In this document: positions 18,701 through 25,602 of the stretch, one piece after another
How positions within the stretch are numbered: position 1 is the stretch's first letter
How the letters are laid out: each line of letters opens with the position of its first letter
Origin: Streptomyces sp. MP131-18
GTDB lineage: Bacteria; Actinomycetota; Actinomycetes; Streptomycetales; Streptomycetaceae
Reading direction: 5' to 3'
DNA length: 64,000 bases
Assembly (NCBI RefSeq): GCF_001984575.1
Contig: NZ_LZNS01000001.1
Coordinates: 4,930,762-4,994,761 of the forward strand
Notes under the pieces: generated by a model
The model's database searches: none
Told to the model about the DNA's origin: nothing
The model's input: only the letters and a program-made list of their open reading frames with translations
Translations under genes and position numbers: made by a program

Positions 18701-19077
18701 TCCACCGCACCGGCGCTGTCCGCGTGCAGCCAGCAGACCTGAGCGTAGGCCGCGCCGCGGATGGTCGCGTAACGCGCGGCAAGGGTTGTCTTGCCGACCC
18801 CGTCGAGACCGAACAGCGTGTGCAGCCGCCGGCCGACTGACGCGGTGCCGGTGAGCGCCGCATCGAGCGTGGCCAGCTCCGCCTCGCGGCCGACGAACAG
18901 CGAAGCCGCGAGCGGCGGTCGGCCGATGATGCCGCCCACCGGCGGCACCTCGGCCGGAGGCCGGAGCAACTCGGAGGGGACAACGGTCATCCGCTCGGCG
19001 CGGTAGAGCATATTGATGGCGCCGTCGCCGGTGGAGACGATCCCCTCGTTCCACCCGATGTGCAACGGCTCGGGCAT
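15787..19077 (-). CDS. STAND (NB-ARC) NTPase with TPR repeats and N-terminal signalling motif
   Basis: The 1096-aa protein opens with a short motif N-E-G-I-V-S-T-G-D-G-A-I-N-M-L (10-24). This is followed by an NB-ARC-type NTPase: P-loop GLDGVGKT (90-97), Walker B-like WLLVLDQV, sensor LLTTNDRS and a winged-helix region (VHPLLQHWYRTR). From about residue 430 to the end it is built of TPR repeats of the kind ending LGPDH/LGADHPDT, broken by a Pro-rich linker near 850-880. This is the sensor/switch layout of bacterial NLR-like immune or development proteins. The motif is shared with the small protein just upstream, and the genes are coupled (TGATG). Codon 143 is TTA (18649-18651), so bldA dependence is likely. 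Confidence 0.92.
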   Translation of the reverse strand: MPEPLHIGWNEGIVSTGDGAINMLYRAERMTVVPSELLRPPAEVPPVGGIIGRPPLAASLFVGREAELATLDAALTGTASVGRRLHTLFGLDGVGKTTLAARYATIRGAAYAQVCWLHADSAGAVDDGLSRITLALEPQLAELPSPLLRERALNWLSAHDGWLLVLDQVTDLGYVGELLARAPGGACLLTTNDRSLAARLGDFSELGAFPAETAETLLSTYLHRGGPTAAAGELTDICHALGYLPLAVAQAGAFLRESRLAPAAYLRTLRSEPRTAYRAPAEGASDDRSLVAIWRMATERVSDVPGATDMLAFLSWLAPEAIPRELVRFAVPAEAVDPALGALAAHGLIDLGPETISVHPLLQHWYRTRTRATRRGEEPLNEGFFSCGAALGLLLPGTTEPETWPRWRALLPHVEALQRNAPSPSGEAFVSILNSAGAYLTEQGDVARSVPLLEKAWADAYGHFGIVSAPAFMAEQELARAYEEAGRTADLVTMRLRVLGAWDKAEGQDSERTLRALANLAKARLLDGDRTEQPLSMHRVVLDAFLRKLGPDHKDVLWARDDLARAYDTLGDLHAAAEVLETNAAAWRRVRGPADLATIVCVRHLADVRTALGDVAEAVRVREQLVRDVTEFKGPDDPETLVVRTDLAFARQADDMAGSTALLDGVVTDSERVLGADHPDTLFRRQRLAGALLASGDLRRGLAEQRRAHAGLAAGLGHGHRTTLDAKSMLGAGLVAADDADAGIRVLEETVAEQAAALGADDADTLDTRESLVMALSVTERTGRAREAAESLVADCHRTLGPDHERTRRAREMLDEVRTGPQAAPVAPVPAAPPAPPVPPRPPAPPAPPAPTGSRTSEAPAPPRPDDGVIRRLEALFEQAAALDTAGEWEAAEPLWRQSIREGTRHFGPDDPGVTGSRHLLAQNRFHAGDYATAVALLVENDPYNAATLGALHQRTLMGRVLLADVYVQIRQYDRAISLYAAALPHLAATLGEDAPDTWRARFGLGEAYAYVGRHHEAIPLYERCIADRPPTDPRSNLALTSLAVAHHTVGNTGRAAGLYTRLLEVRRIEGRPEDDTSRNLRRYLRQAKKGRPIPP

Positions 19078-19136
19078 CAGCGCTGCTGCCGGAAGACGTT
19101 GTGGGCGCCGTCGCCGGTGGAGACGATCCCCTCGTT
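19018..19136. repeat. 33-bp direct repeat encoding the shared motif in two adjacent genes
   Basis: The same 33 bases occur at 19018-19050 (start of the STAND NTPase gene) and 19104-19136 (end of the small upstream gene), 86 bp apart and without mismatch. On the minus strand both encode N-E-G-I-V-S-T-G-D-G-A. Since the flanks do not match, a recent duplication or gene conversion, or selection for identical motifs, is implied. Confidence 0.95.
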
Positions 19137-19493
19137 GTGGCCGACCGCAACGGCCCTGTCCCCGGTGGCGGACGCGGCGTCGCCCTTCGGCAGCAGGGCG
19201 GCGAACTCGCGCCGCAGATCCTCGTCGTCCCGCAGCAGCTTGCGCAACTCAAGGCGCAGCGCCGCCTGCTCGTCCTCGCCGCCCTCACCCTCGGCCAGGT
19301 CGGTCACGGCCCGCGCCAGGCCGTCGGCGTCGTCGGGCCGATGGCCCGTCAGCCAGGCCAGCAGTCGTTGCCCCAGACGCACCGTGTGGGGCGCGGCACT
19401 GTCCTCGGCACGGCGCAGCACATCCGCCCCGTACTGCGAAACGGCCGCGGAAATCGCCGGTACGGCCTGGGCGAGCAACGGCTCAAGCTCCAT
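19077..19493 (-). CDS. Small helical effector-like protein with C-terminal signalling motif
   Basis: The 138-aa protein has about 100 residues of amphipathic helices (LLAQAVPAISAAVSQYG, VRLGQRLLAWLTG, AALRLELRKLLRDD). It then has a low-complexity stretch and a C-terminal motif N-E-G-I-V-S-T-G-D-G-A-H-N-V-F (120-134). The G-A-H-N-V-F part matches the G-x-x-N-x-hydrophobic core of RHIM-like amyloid motifs, and the STAND protein carries the same with G-A-I-N-M-L. In known bacterial pairs of this type the helical part is a membrane-acting (Bell/HeLo-like) effector seeded by the NLR partner; that function is inference here. Its stop shares one base with the ATG of the STAND gene. Confidence 0.8.
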   Translation of the reverse strand: MELEPLLAQAVPAISAAVSQYGADVLRRAEDSAAPHTVRLGQRLLAWLTGHRPDDADGLARAVTDLAEGEGGEDEQAALRLELRKLLRDDEDLRREFAALLPKGDAASATGDRAVAVGHNEGIVSTGDGAHNVFRQQR

Positions 19494-19563
19494 GATGAGT
19501 CCCCCTCGTCCCTCTCATCATTGCCGACCGGGACGAGGGGCGACAACCTTTCGGCCGTCTCCG

Positions 19564-19779
19564 TCAGGATTCCCCGACGCGAGGCTCCAGCGCGGCGACG
19601 AACGCCCGCCAGCCGGCGGCCGGGAAAGCCAGCGCGGGCCCGTCGGGGTTCTTGCTGTCCCGCACCGGAACGGCGCCGGTGAACGCCGCAGTTCCCGGGG
19701 CCCATTCAATGCACTGCCCGCCGTTGCCGCTGTACGAACTCTTGATCCATGTTGAGGAAGTGGTGATGCGGGGGGTCAT
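19564..19779 (-). CDS. DUF397 domain protein
   Basis: The 71-aa protein is a typical DUF397 member: WIKSSYSGNGGQCIEWAP near the start, VPVRDSKNPDGPAL in the middle and a C-terminal W-x-x-F-V helix. It overlaps the XRE gene upstream by four bases (ATGA), the usual arrangement in Streptomyces, where the XRE/DUF397 pair acts like a regulator with its small partner (as in bldB/whiJ-type loci). Confidence 0.92.
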   Translation of the reverse strand: MTPRITTSSTWIKSSYSGNGGQCIEWAPGTAAFTGAVPVRDSKNPDGPALAFPAAGWRAFVAALEPRVGES

Positions 19780-20603
19780 CGAAGCTCCTTCGAAACGGTA
19801 CGGATGAACGCCAGCGAGTCTTCGGGGGCTGCCGCGTGCGCGCGCAACCGCTCGTGCACCTCGGCGGCGTTGCTCACTGTCGTGTCGATCTGAGTCAGAC
19901 GGCCTCCGGTAGGACCATCGCTCCACAGCGTATCCGGGCTTCTGTCCGCGAAGGTGAGCACGGTGAACGCGGGTGAGTGCGCAGCTGCCGCACCTGCGGT
20001 GAACGGCATGATCTGCACGTCGATCGTGGGGCTCTGCGCGATGTCGATGAGGTGGTCGAGCTGTGCGGCCATCACCTGCGGTCCTCCCACGACTGACCGG
20101 ACACACGCTTCGTGAATGACTGCCCAAAGTCTCGGCCCGGCATCCCCGCCGAATGCCTCCCGCGGACGGCGCATCCTACCTTTCACCATTCCTTCGATCG
20201 TGTCGGCGCTCTCGTGCGGATTACCTGCACGCAGAATCGCGCGTGCGTAATCCTCCGTCTGCAACAGGCCGATGAAGCAGTGCACCGACCAGTCGAAGAT
20301 CCGGTGCGCCTTGGGCTCCAGTTTCAGGTAGGGCACGAACCATGAAGGCGCCTCCGTCTCGTTGATCCTGCGCCGTAGACGAGTGAACAGTCCGCCTGTA
20401 CCGAACACCACGTCGCAGCGCTCGGCGAAGGACACGGACGGCATCAGAACGCCGTTCTCCACCTTGCTGACGTAGGCAATGGAGTACCCGGTGCCGTTCG
20501 CCAGGTGACGCTGACTCTGCTTGCGCCCCTCCCGGGCGGCTCTGACCTCGAATTTGAAGTGGCCCAGCGGGCTCAACTGCTCGTTACGCTCCGCTTCTTC
20601 CAT
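19776..20603 (-). CDS. XRE-family regulator with DUF5753 domain
   Basis: The protein (275 aa from this start) has an N-terminal helix-turn-helix (SQRHLANGTGYSIAYVSKVENG) and a DUF5753 ligand-like domain (LQTEDYARAIL, VQIMPFTAGA, FTVLTFADRSPDTLW). The ATG at 20603 is chosen because AGGTG lies 7 bases upstream; an ATG at 20645 would add 14 residues but has no ribosome-binding site. It is a WhiJ-like regulator paired with the DUF397 gene and divergent from two small genes that it may control. Confidence 0.9.
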   Translation of the reverse strand: MEEAERNEQLSPLGHFKFEVRAAREGRKQSQRHLANGTGYSIAYVSKVENGVLMPSVSFAERCDVVFGTGGLFTRLRRRINETEAPSWFVPYLKLEPKAHRIFDWSVHCFIGLLQTEDYARAILRAGNPHESADTIEGMVKGRMRRPREAFGGDAGPRLWAVIHEACVRSVVGGPQVMAAQLDHLIDIAQSPTIDVQIMPFTAGAAAAHSPAFTVLTFADRSPDTLWSDGPTGGRLTQIDTTVSNAAEVHERLRAHAAAPEDSLAFIRTVSKELR

Positions 20604-20772
20604 GCTGTCACCTGCCAACTCGCCAATGAGCTCCGGTACATGCATTGAGCATCAGCCACTCAACGGTGCCTCACCATAGCGGAACGGTGTTGCCTGGTAG
20701 CGGACAGTGCACGGAGGGGGTGCCTGCCCGGAGGGGGATAACTCACGGCTTTCGAACGGCAGGTGGCACCCC

Positions 20773-20931
20773 ATGACCGATACGCAGTCCGAGCCGGCCG
20801 CGGAGGAAAACCCCGTACCCGCGGGGGAGTTGCCTACGCCGCCGCCCGATGAACTGGCGCTGCGGACCGCGGAGCTGCTCCGCGAAGCGGAGGCTCTTGC
20901 CGCGGCCATTCGCGAACACCTGAAAGGGTGA
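20773..20931 (+). CDS. Small acidic protein, unknown
   Basis: The 52-aa protein is Glu/Pro-rich at the start with a C-terminal helix (LALRTAELLREAEALAAAIREHL). AGGTGG lies just before the ATG. It is seven bases upstream of the next small gene and divergent from the XRE regulator. I recognise no function; such short helical proteins often accompany XRE/DUF397 loci. Confidence 0.65.
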   Translation: MTDTQSEPAAEENPVPAGELPTPPPDELALRTAELLREAEALAAAIREHLKG

Positions 20932-20938
20932 TAGGCAG

Positions 20939-21193
20939 ATGTACAGCAAAATTCACCAGATGAAACACGGTGCGGGCGTGCAGGTGGCCGTCGAGGTCAA
21001 CGCCGCCACCGTGCGCCGTGGCGATCAGCTCATGATCGGCGGGCAGGTCTACACCATCAGTGATCTCACCAGCATGCAGCGCGGCGTGAAGCGCCTGCAC
21101 TTCACCTCCGGTGAGACCTTCACCCTCCACCCCGCCACGGTCCTGTGGGCCGCCCGCCGCACCGACCCGCGCAGGGCCGCCCGGCGTCTGTAG
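20939..21193 (+). CDS. Small conserved protein, unknown
   Basis: The 84-aa basic protein has alternating beta-strand segments (QVAVEVNAATVRRGDQLMIGGQ, YTISDLTSM, RLHFTSGETFTLHP) that look like a small beta-barrel, and an Arg-rich tail. It starts at the ATG at 20939, eight bases after the previous gene, so the two are one operon. The fold idea (Hint- or SH3-like barrel) is a guess from the strand pattern. Confidence 0.72.
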   Translation: MYSKIHQMKHGAGVQVAVEVNAATVRRGDQLMIGGQVYTISDLTSMQRGVKRLHFTSGETFTLHPATVLWAARRTDPRRAARRL

Positions 21194-21208
21194 GAGAGGC
21201 CCTCTCGG

Positions 21209-21913
21209 TTACCTGGCCCGCCACAGATCGCGGAGCAGCGCGATCTCGGCCATGTGGTGGATGAATTCGAGGTTGGCTCCCCACACCACGCTGATGAACG
21301 GTTCGTCGGGGGCCGAGCTGTACGGGTACTGCGAGAAGCCGACCGTGTCCAACTGCTCCTCGGTGACCGCCCCGACGCTGTCGCGCCAGCAGTCGATCAG
21401 CGGCCAGAACCGTTCGAGTGCCAAGGCGGCGGTGGGGGTGAAGTCGACCAACTGCTTCGGCTCCCGCCGCCGTTCACCGAAGGTCCATTCCCAGTCGCCC
21501 GCGAAGTGGAAGTGCAGGTGCGCCAGTCGCCACGCGATGGTCGTGATCGGTGCTTGGTCGGGCTCCGGCTCACCGGTGTGGGCGAGGACCTCCTCGACCC
21601 GCTCCTCACTCACGCTCCAGTCGTCGGCGATCTTGGCGATGCTCATGCCGCCGGCGGCCTGCCGGGCGACCTCCGCGTACTCGTTCGACGGAATGTCGGG
21701 TGCGCCGAGGTCGAGCACCCACTCGCCGGGCCCGAACGCCCTGGGCGTCGTCGCCTCGCCCCGGCGCCGGATCGACCAGCAACCGGGCACCGGCTCCCAC
21801 AGGTACTCCTCGTCCCCGAGCCCCGCCAGCCGCACCTCGGCCATCTCCCTGGCCTTGTCGAACTGGTCGAGCAGCAGGCCCAAACGGTCGGTCCTTATGC
21901 CTTCGGTCTCCAT
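21209..21913 (-). CDS. DinB superfamily protein with a helix-turn-helix-like insert
   Basis: The 234-aa protein has the four-helix DinB pattern: early LLDQFDKAREMAEVRLAGLGDEEYLWEP, central IAWRLAHLHFHFAGDW and the C-terminal LEFIHHMAEIALLRDLW, which together supply metal-binding His. Between helices one and two it carries an extra stretch (GGMSIAKIADDWSVSEERVEEVL) that reads like a DUF433-type helix-turn-helix. DinB proteins are often metal-dependent thiol transferases; no substrate can be named. The stop is 15 bases from the end of the small gene on the other strand. Confidence 0.85.
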   Translation of the reverse strand: METEGIRTDRLGLLLDQFDKAREMAEVRLAGLGDEEYLWEPVPGCWSIRRRGEATTPRAFGPGEWVLDLGAPDIPSNEYAEVARQAAGGMSIAKIADDWSVSEERVEEVLAHTGEPEPDQAPITTIAWRLAHLHFHFAGDWEWTFGERRREPKQLVDFTPTAALALERFWPLIDCWRDSVGAVTEEQLDTVGFSQYPYSSAPDEPFISVVWGANLEFIHHMAEIALLRDLWRAR

Positions 21914-21972
21914 GCCCCGTCCCCCTTCAGCGCTCAGCTGGAAGGTAACGGCTCCCCCCGCGGCGCGCGACC

Positions 21973-22062
21973 GGATTTTTCGAAGTGCTGCGGAGCGGCG
22001 GTACGTACGTCGTGGACGAGATCGACACCGGCCTCCACCCCCGCCTCACCGCTCGGCTCATC
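21973..22062 (+). pseudogene. Relic of an AAA/OLD-type ATPase
   Basis: About 30 codons in one frame read G-F-F-E-V-L-R-S-G-G-T-Y-V-V-D-E-I-D-T-G-L-H-P-R-L-T-A-R-L-I, the Walker B and D-loop region of RecF/OLD-like AAA ATPases. Nothing on either side continues the domain, so this is a scrap left by deletion between the DinB gene and the hydrolase gene. Confidence 0.6.
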
Positions 22063-22148
22063 TCGGGCGGCGTGCTCTCGCCGGCCAGGTCACCAGGAAG
22101 CCGGGGGCCTTTGTCGCGCGAAGACGCGAAGGCCGCTGAGCGGAACCT

Positions 22149-22994
22149 TCAGCCGGCGAACGGTGCCAGGGTGCGGGCGAGTGATTCTTCGCCGATCAGG
22201 CCGAAGTGGTCGAGTTTGGTGAGTTCGGCGGAGATGTGGTCCGTGCCGCCGTATTGCCGCATGGCCGCCTCGATGGCGGGCAGGTGTTCGTCGTACGGTG
22301 CGGAAAGAACGATCCGCACCTGGTCGGCCACCCGGGCCACGTGGCCCAGGCGTTCCGTCAACTGCTCGTATCCGGAAGGATTCCAGTAGGAGAGCATGTC
22401 CCGGGACAGCTGAGAGATCTGGCCGAAATCCTTGGGTGCGAGTTTCGGCAGATAGCGGCACAGGGCGCGGAATTCTCCCTCGTCCGCCGCGGAGGCAATG
22501 AGCTGCTTGAAAACCGGGAGCGGGTGGCGGGGGTCCGCGTCCGCGAAGAGGCGGGAAATGCTCATCGTCGACTGGTTGACGTTGGGGTCGAGCAGCACGG
22601 CCGCGTGGACCGGCGGTGCCGTGCGCTGTTCGCTCCGCCAGTGCTCGGCCAGTTGCAGGACGAGGTCGGCGCCGAGGGAGAAACCGGCGATCACGATCCT
22701 TTTGCGGGCGTTCTCCCGGCGGACCTCCGCCACGGCCCCCGCGACCATCCGGATGTGCGAGGAGAGCGGCACCGGTGGGAGGCCGCGCACGCCGTCCGGC
22801 TCGTAGCCGCGCAGGGTGAGCGCGATGCTGTGGCTGTCGTGTCGCCTGAGATAGTCGAGGTAGTCCGTGGCGTCGAGTCCGAGACCGTGCAGGAAGATTG
22901 TCACCGTTCCGGAGTCGGCTTTTCGTTCCAGGCAGCTCAACCCGTGCAACGTTCGCTCGTCGATCACATGATCGGAGCCCAACGCGGAAGTCAT
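22149..22994 (-). CDS. Alpha/beta hydrolase family protein
   Basis: The 281-aa protein has the oxyanion loop FLHGLGLD, nucleophile elbow GFSLGAD (Ser) and a late His in KLDHFGL, as in alpha/beta hydrolases. There is no signal peptide. The ATG at 22994 has GAGGG about nine bases upstream; another ATG lies at 23003. It is divergent from the EgtA-like ligase. It shares several blocks (HGLGLD, GFS-GAD, LLDPN-N-STM, DHF) with the hydrolase at 25602-26738, so the two arose by duplication and flank the same cluster. Confidence 0.87.
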   Translation of the reverse strand: MTSALGSDHVIDERTLHGLSCLERKADSGTVTIFLHGLGLDATDYLDYLRRHDSHSIALTLRGYEPDGVRGLPPVPLSSHIRMVAGAVAEVRRENARKRIVIAGFSLGADLVLQLAEHWRSEQRTAPPVHAAVLLDPNVNQSTMSISRLFADADPRHPLPVFKQLIASAADEGEFRALCRYLPKLAPKDFGQISQLSRDMLSYWNPSGYEQLTERLGHVARVADQVRIVLSAPYDEHLPAIEAAMRQYGGTDHISAELTKLDHFGLIGEESLARTLAPFAG

Positions 22995-23244
22995 CAAGGC
23001 CATCCCTCGGCAGACGCGTGCGGCAGGTAGGCCAACGACTCTAGAGCAATGCCGCCCGGCATGCGCTGGAGAGAACGGAATCGGCACGATCAGACGTCGC
23101 CGAACGCAGAGGCGTACGACCGCACTGGACATCGCTGCGAATCTTCTGCTGTAATCGGATGATAGCTGTTCGATCAGCTCCTTGTCGAAACAGAAGCATT
23201 CGGTTCCGGCCACACCGGGGATCCTGGGCGGGGGAGCGTGTTTC

Positions 23245-24480
23245 TTGGGTAGCACCTTGAACGAGTCGGAAGCCAGGGACCTGATCTTTTCCCACGCCTT
23301 CTCACGCGACTGCGCCGGAAGAGTCGGGGTGGAACTCGAGTGGCTGGTCGATGTGGACGGCGGCGGCACCGGAGAGCGTTCACGGGCGGGGCTGACGGAG
23401 TCGGTGTCGCTGCTGGCGCGCCGTGCCGGAGCGCGGCTGGCCGGTGACAGCCTCGTCTCCCTGGAGCCCGGTGGGCAGCTGGAGTTGAGCACCCGGCCGG
23501 CCGGATCGCTGAGCGCATGCGTCGACCGGGCGGCCTCGGACCTCGCGACGCTGCGCGCGCTCGCCACCGCACAGGGACTGGTCCTGCGGGGAGCGGGCCT
23601 GGACGACCGGCCCCCGCGTCTGCGGATCGCGCATCCCCGGTACCTGGCGCTCGACCAGTACTACCGCCAAGTCGGCGGCCAGGGCCGCGCCTTGCTGTGC
23701 AGTACGGCGTCGGTGCAGATCAATGTGGACGCGGGTGACCACTCGTCCGGCTGGCGGGGCCGCAACCGTCGCTGGGCCCTGGTCAACGTCCTCGGACCGG
23801 TGTTCATGGCGATGTTCGCCAACTCGCCCACCAATGTCCGGGGCAGGCAGGTCCGTTCCGGTCGGCAAGTGCTGAGGCTCGCCACCGATCCGGCCCGCAG
23901 CGGCCCCTTGCCGCCGAGTGACGACCCGAGGTCTCTGTGGGCGGAGCACGCGCTCGGCACCCGCGTGGTCGCGGTGCGGTCCCTGGAGGACGGAGCCTGG
24001 GAGGTGCCGTGCGGCCGGCTCACCCTGCGGCGCTGGCTACGGGGCGGCGGGCCGCGGCCCGTTCAGGCGTCCGATGTGCGGGCCCACCTCAAGTCGCTGG
24101 TCACGCCGGTCCGTGCCTGCGGGCATCTCGAACTGCGGATGATCGACGCCCAGGGTGGCGACGACTGGGTCGTGCCGCTCGCCGTGGTCGCCGTGCTGCT
24201 CGACGACGCGCAGTCCTCGGACGCCGTCTGGCGCCTGCTGGGTGCGTCCGCAGTGGCGTCCGGGCGCACGGGCTGGAGGCGGGCGGCGGAGACCGGGCTG
24301 TCCGACCCCGCACTCGCCATGGTGGCAAGAACGGTCATGCATATCGCCCTGGAAGGACTGCCGCGGCTCGGCGTTCCCTCCTGGGCCCTCGACGCGGTCG
24401 AGCGTTACGCGGACGCCTACACCCTGCGTGGACTATCGCCCGCCGACCGCCGCCCGGCCGGGTCGGCGGCCGTCGCCTGA
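23245..24480 (+). CDS. EgtA-like glutamate-cysteine ligase family protein (GCS2)
   Basis: The protein (411 aa from this start) matches the GCS2/EgtA family: GVELEWLV near the start, SLEPGGQLELSTRP, CSTASVQINVDAGD, VFMAMFANSP, RLATDPARSGP and VAVLLDDAQSS. These enzymes use ATP to join the gamma-carboxyl of Glu to an amine. The start is uncertain: the TTG at 23245 has GGGGGAG eight bases upstream, while a TTG at 23182 lacks a site. No egtB, egtC, egtD or egtE is nearby, so ergothioneine synthesis is not supported. The neighbours (DUF2332 protein, two hydrolases) suggest a different product. Confidence 0.85.
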   Translation: MGSTLNESEARDLIFSHAFSRDCAGRVGVELEWLVDVDGGGTGERSRAGLTESVSLLARRAGARLAGDSLVSLEPGGQLELSTRPAGSLSACVDRAASDLATLRALATAQGLVLRGAGLDDRPPRLRIAHPRYLALDQYYRQVGGQGRALLCSTASVQINVDAGDHSSGWRGRNRRWALVNVLGPVFMAMFANSPTNVRGRQVRSGRQVLRLATDPARSGPLPPSDDPRSLWAEHALGTRVVAVRSLEDGAWEVPCGRLTLRRWLRGGGPRPVQASDVRAHLKSLVTPVRACGHLELRMIDAQGGDDWVVPLAVVAVLLDDAQSSDAVWRLLGASAVASGRTGWRRAAETGLSDPALAMVARTVMHIALEGLPRLGVPSWALDAVERYADAYTLRGLSPADRRPAGSAAVA

Positions 24481-24497
24481 CGCCTTCGCCGTCTGTA

Positions 24498-24536
24498 CGA
24501 GTACGGGACGAGTACGCGCACGAGTACGCGCACGAG
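24498..24536. repeat. Short tandem repeat of CGAGTACGCGCA
   Basis: Two exact copies (24509-24520 and 24521-24532) are preceded by a degenerate copy and followed by a partial one, between the ligase gene and the DUF2332 gene. It may be just a spacer expansion, or a binding site in the leader. Confidence 0.7.
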
Positions 24537-24549
24537 AAAGGGGCGCCGG

Positions 24550-25602
24550 ATGATGCTCGACCGCAGGGACGTGCTGCTGCGGACGTTGACCGATATGCAG
24601 CGCCACCAGCAGGGCAATCACGGCTGGGCGGTGCTCCACGAGTCGATGGCACTTCTGGCCGGTGCGGGCTCCGGCTCGCCCATGGACGCGGTGCTCGGCT
24701 CCGTATGGCAGTCGAGGCCGCGGATGAGCGAGGCACATCTGATCACTCTCCTGGGCATTGCCCTGCGCACCGTCGCCGAACGGCAGCCCCGGGCCGCGGC
24801 GCTCTTCCGGCCGGAACAGCCGGCCGCCGAGCGCGCCCGCCTGCTCGCGGAGGTCCTGGACAGCCATGGCGAGGAGATCATCGCCGTCATCTCCGAACGC
24901 TCCAACTCCTTCACGGGAGCTCGCCGTTTTCTCGTGCCGCAGCTCGTCCTGGGGGCCTACGCGGCGCATCAGCGGATCGGCAGCGTGCGCCTGCTCGACA
25001 TCGGGACCAGCATCGGACTGCTGCCCCGCCAGCTGAACAACCGCACGGTATTCGAACGGTTCGCGCCCGACCTGGAGTGGTACCCGCGGGCGCCGTCCTT
25101 CCGGCACATCCCGCTGACCGCACGGTTCGGCGTCGACGCCCCGCCGCTGCCGACCCTGGAGTGGGTGCGCGGCTGTCACGGGCCGTCCGCGTACTACAAC
25201 GAGCGCCTTTCCGAAGTCGAGTGGTCTCTGGCACAGACGGAAGCCGCCGCTGCCGATCTGCGCATCCTGCCGCTCGACATCCTCAACCTTCCGGCGCTCG
25301 GCCGGTTCCTGCGCGCCCACCGCATCAACGTGGCCACCTGCAATTTCGTGCTCTACCAGTACGACGGGCCGACCAGGGAGCAGGTCATCGCCGCGATCAC
25401 GAGGAACCTGGCATGGCCCGGACTCCTGCTCAGCATGGAGCCGGGCCACGAACTGCGGCGCATGGGCGCCCGCGTGCGCGCCCACCTGCCGGGCAGGGCC
25501 GACGCGCTGCACGTCGCGGACGTTTCCGACGCGCATTTCGTCGGGCGCGTGACGACCGGGCCGGGATTCGCGGAGCTGACCGGTGCGGATCGGGCTCCGT
25601 GA
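24550..25602 (+). CDS. DUF2332-family (methyltransferase-like) protein
   Basis: The 350-aa protein looks like the DUF2332 family: helical N-terminal third, then VRLLDIGTSIGL, a glycine-rich loop like the SAM-binding motif I of class I methyltransferases, and late segments INVATCNFVLYQY and LLLSMEPGHEL. No enzyme activity is established for the family that I know of. It lies 69 bases after the ligase gene and overlaps the start of the next hydrolase gene, so all three are one operon. Confidence 0.75.
   Translation: MMLDRRDVLLRTLTDMQRHQQGNHGWAVLHESMALLAGAGSGSPMDAVLGSVWQSRPRMSEAHLITLLGIALRTVAERQPRAAALFRPEQPAAERARLLAEVLDSHGEEIIAVISERSNSFTGARRFLVPQLVLGAYAAHQRIGSVRLLDIGTSIGLLPRQLNNRTVFERFAPDLEWYPRAPSFRHIPLTARFGVDAPPLPTLEWVRGCHGPSAYYNERLSEVEWSLAQTEAAAADLRILPLDILNLPALGRFLRAHRINVATCNFVLYQYDGPTREQVIAAITRNLAWPGLLLSMEPGHELRRMGARVRAHLPGRADALHVADVSDAHFVGRVTTGPGFAELTGADRAP

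Noticed and set aside
23245..24480. Ergothioneine biosynthesis locus
   Set aside because: Only an EgtA-like gene is present; egtB, egtC, egtD and egtE are not in the window. The DinB protein at 21209-21913 lacks the FGE-sulfatase domain of EgtB.
24498..24536. CRISPR-like array
   Set aside because: Two exact 12-bp units in direct contact, no spacers and no cas genes. No CRISPR array was seen anywhere in the window.
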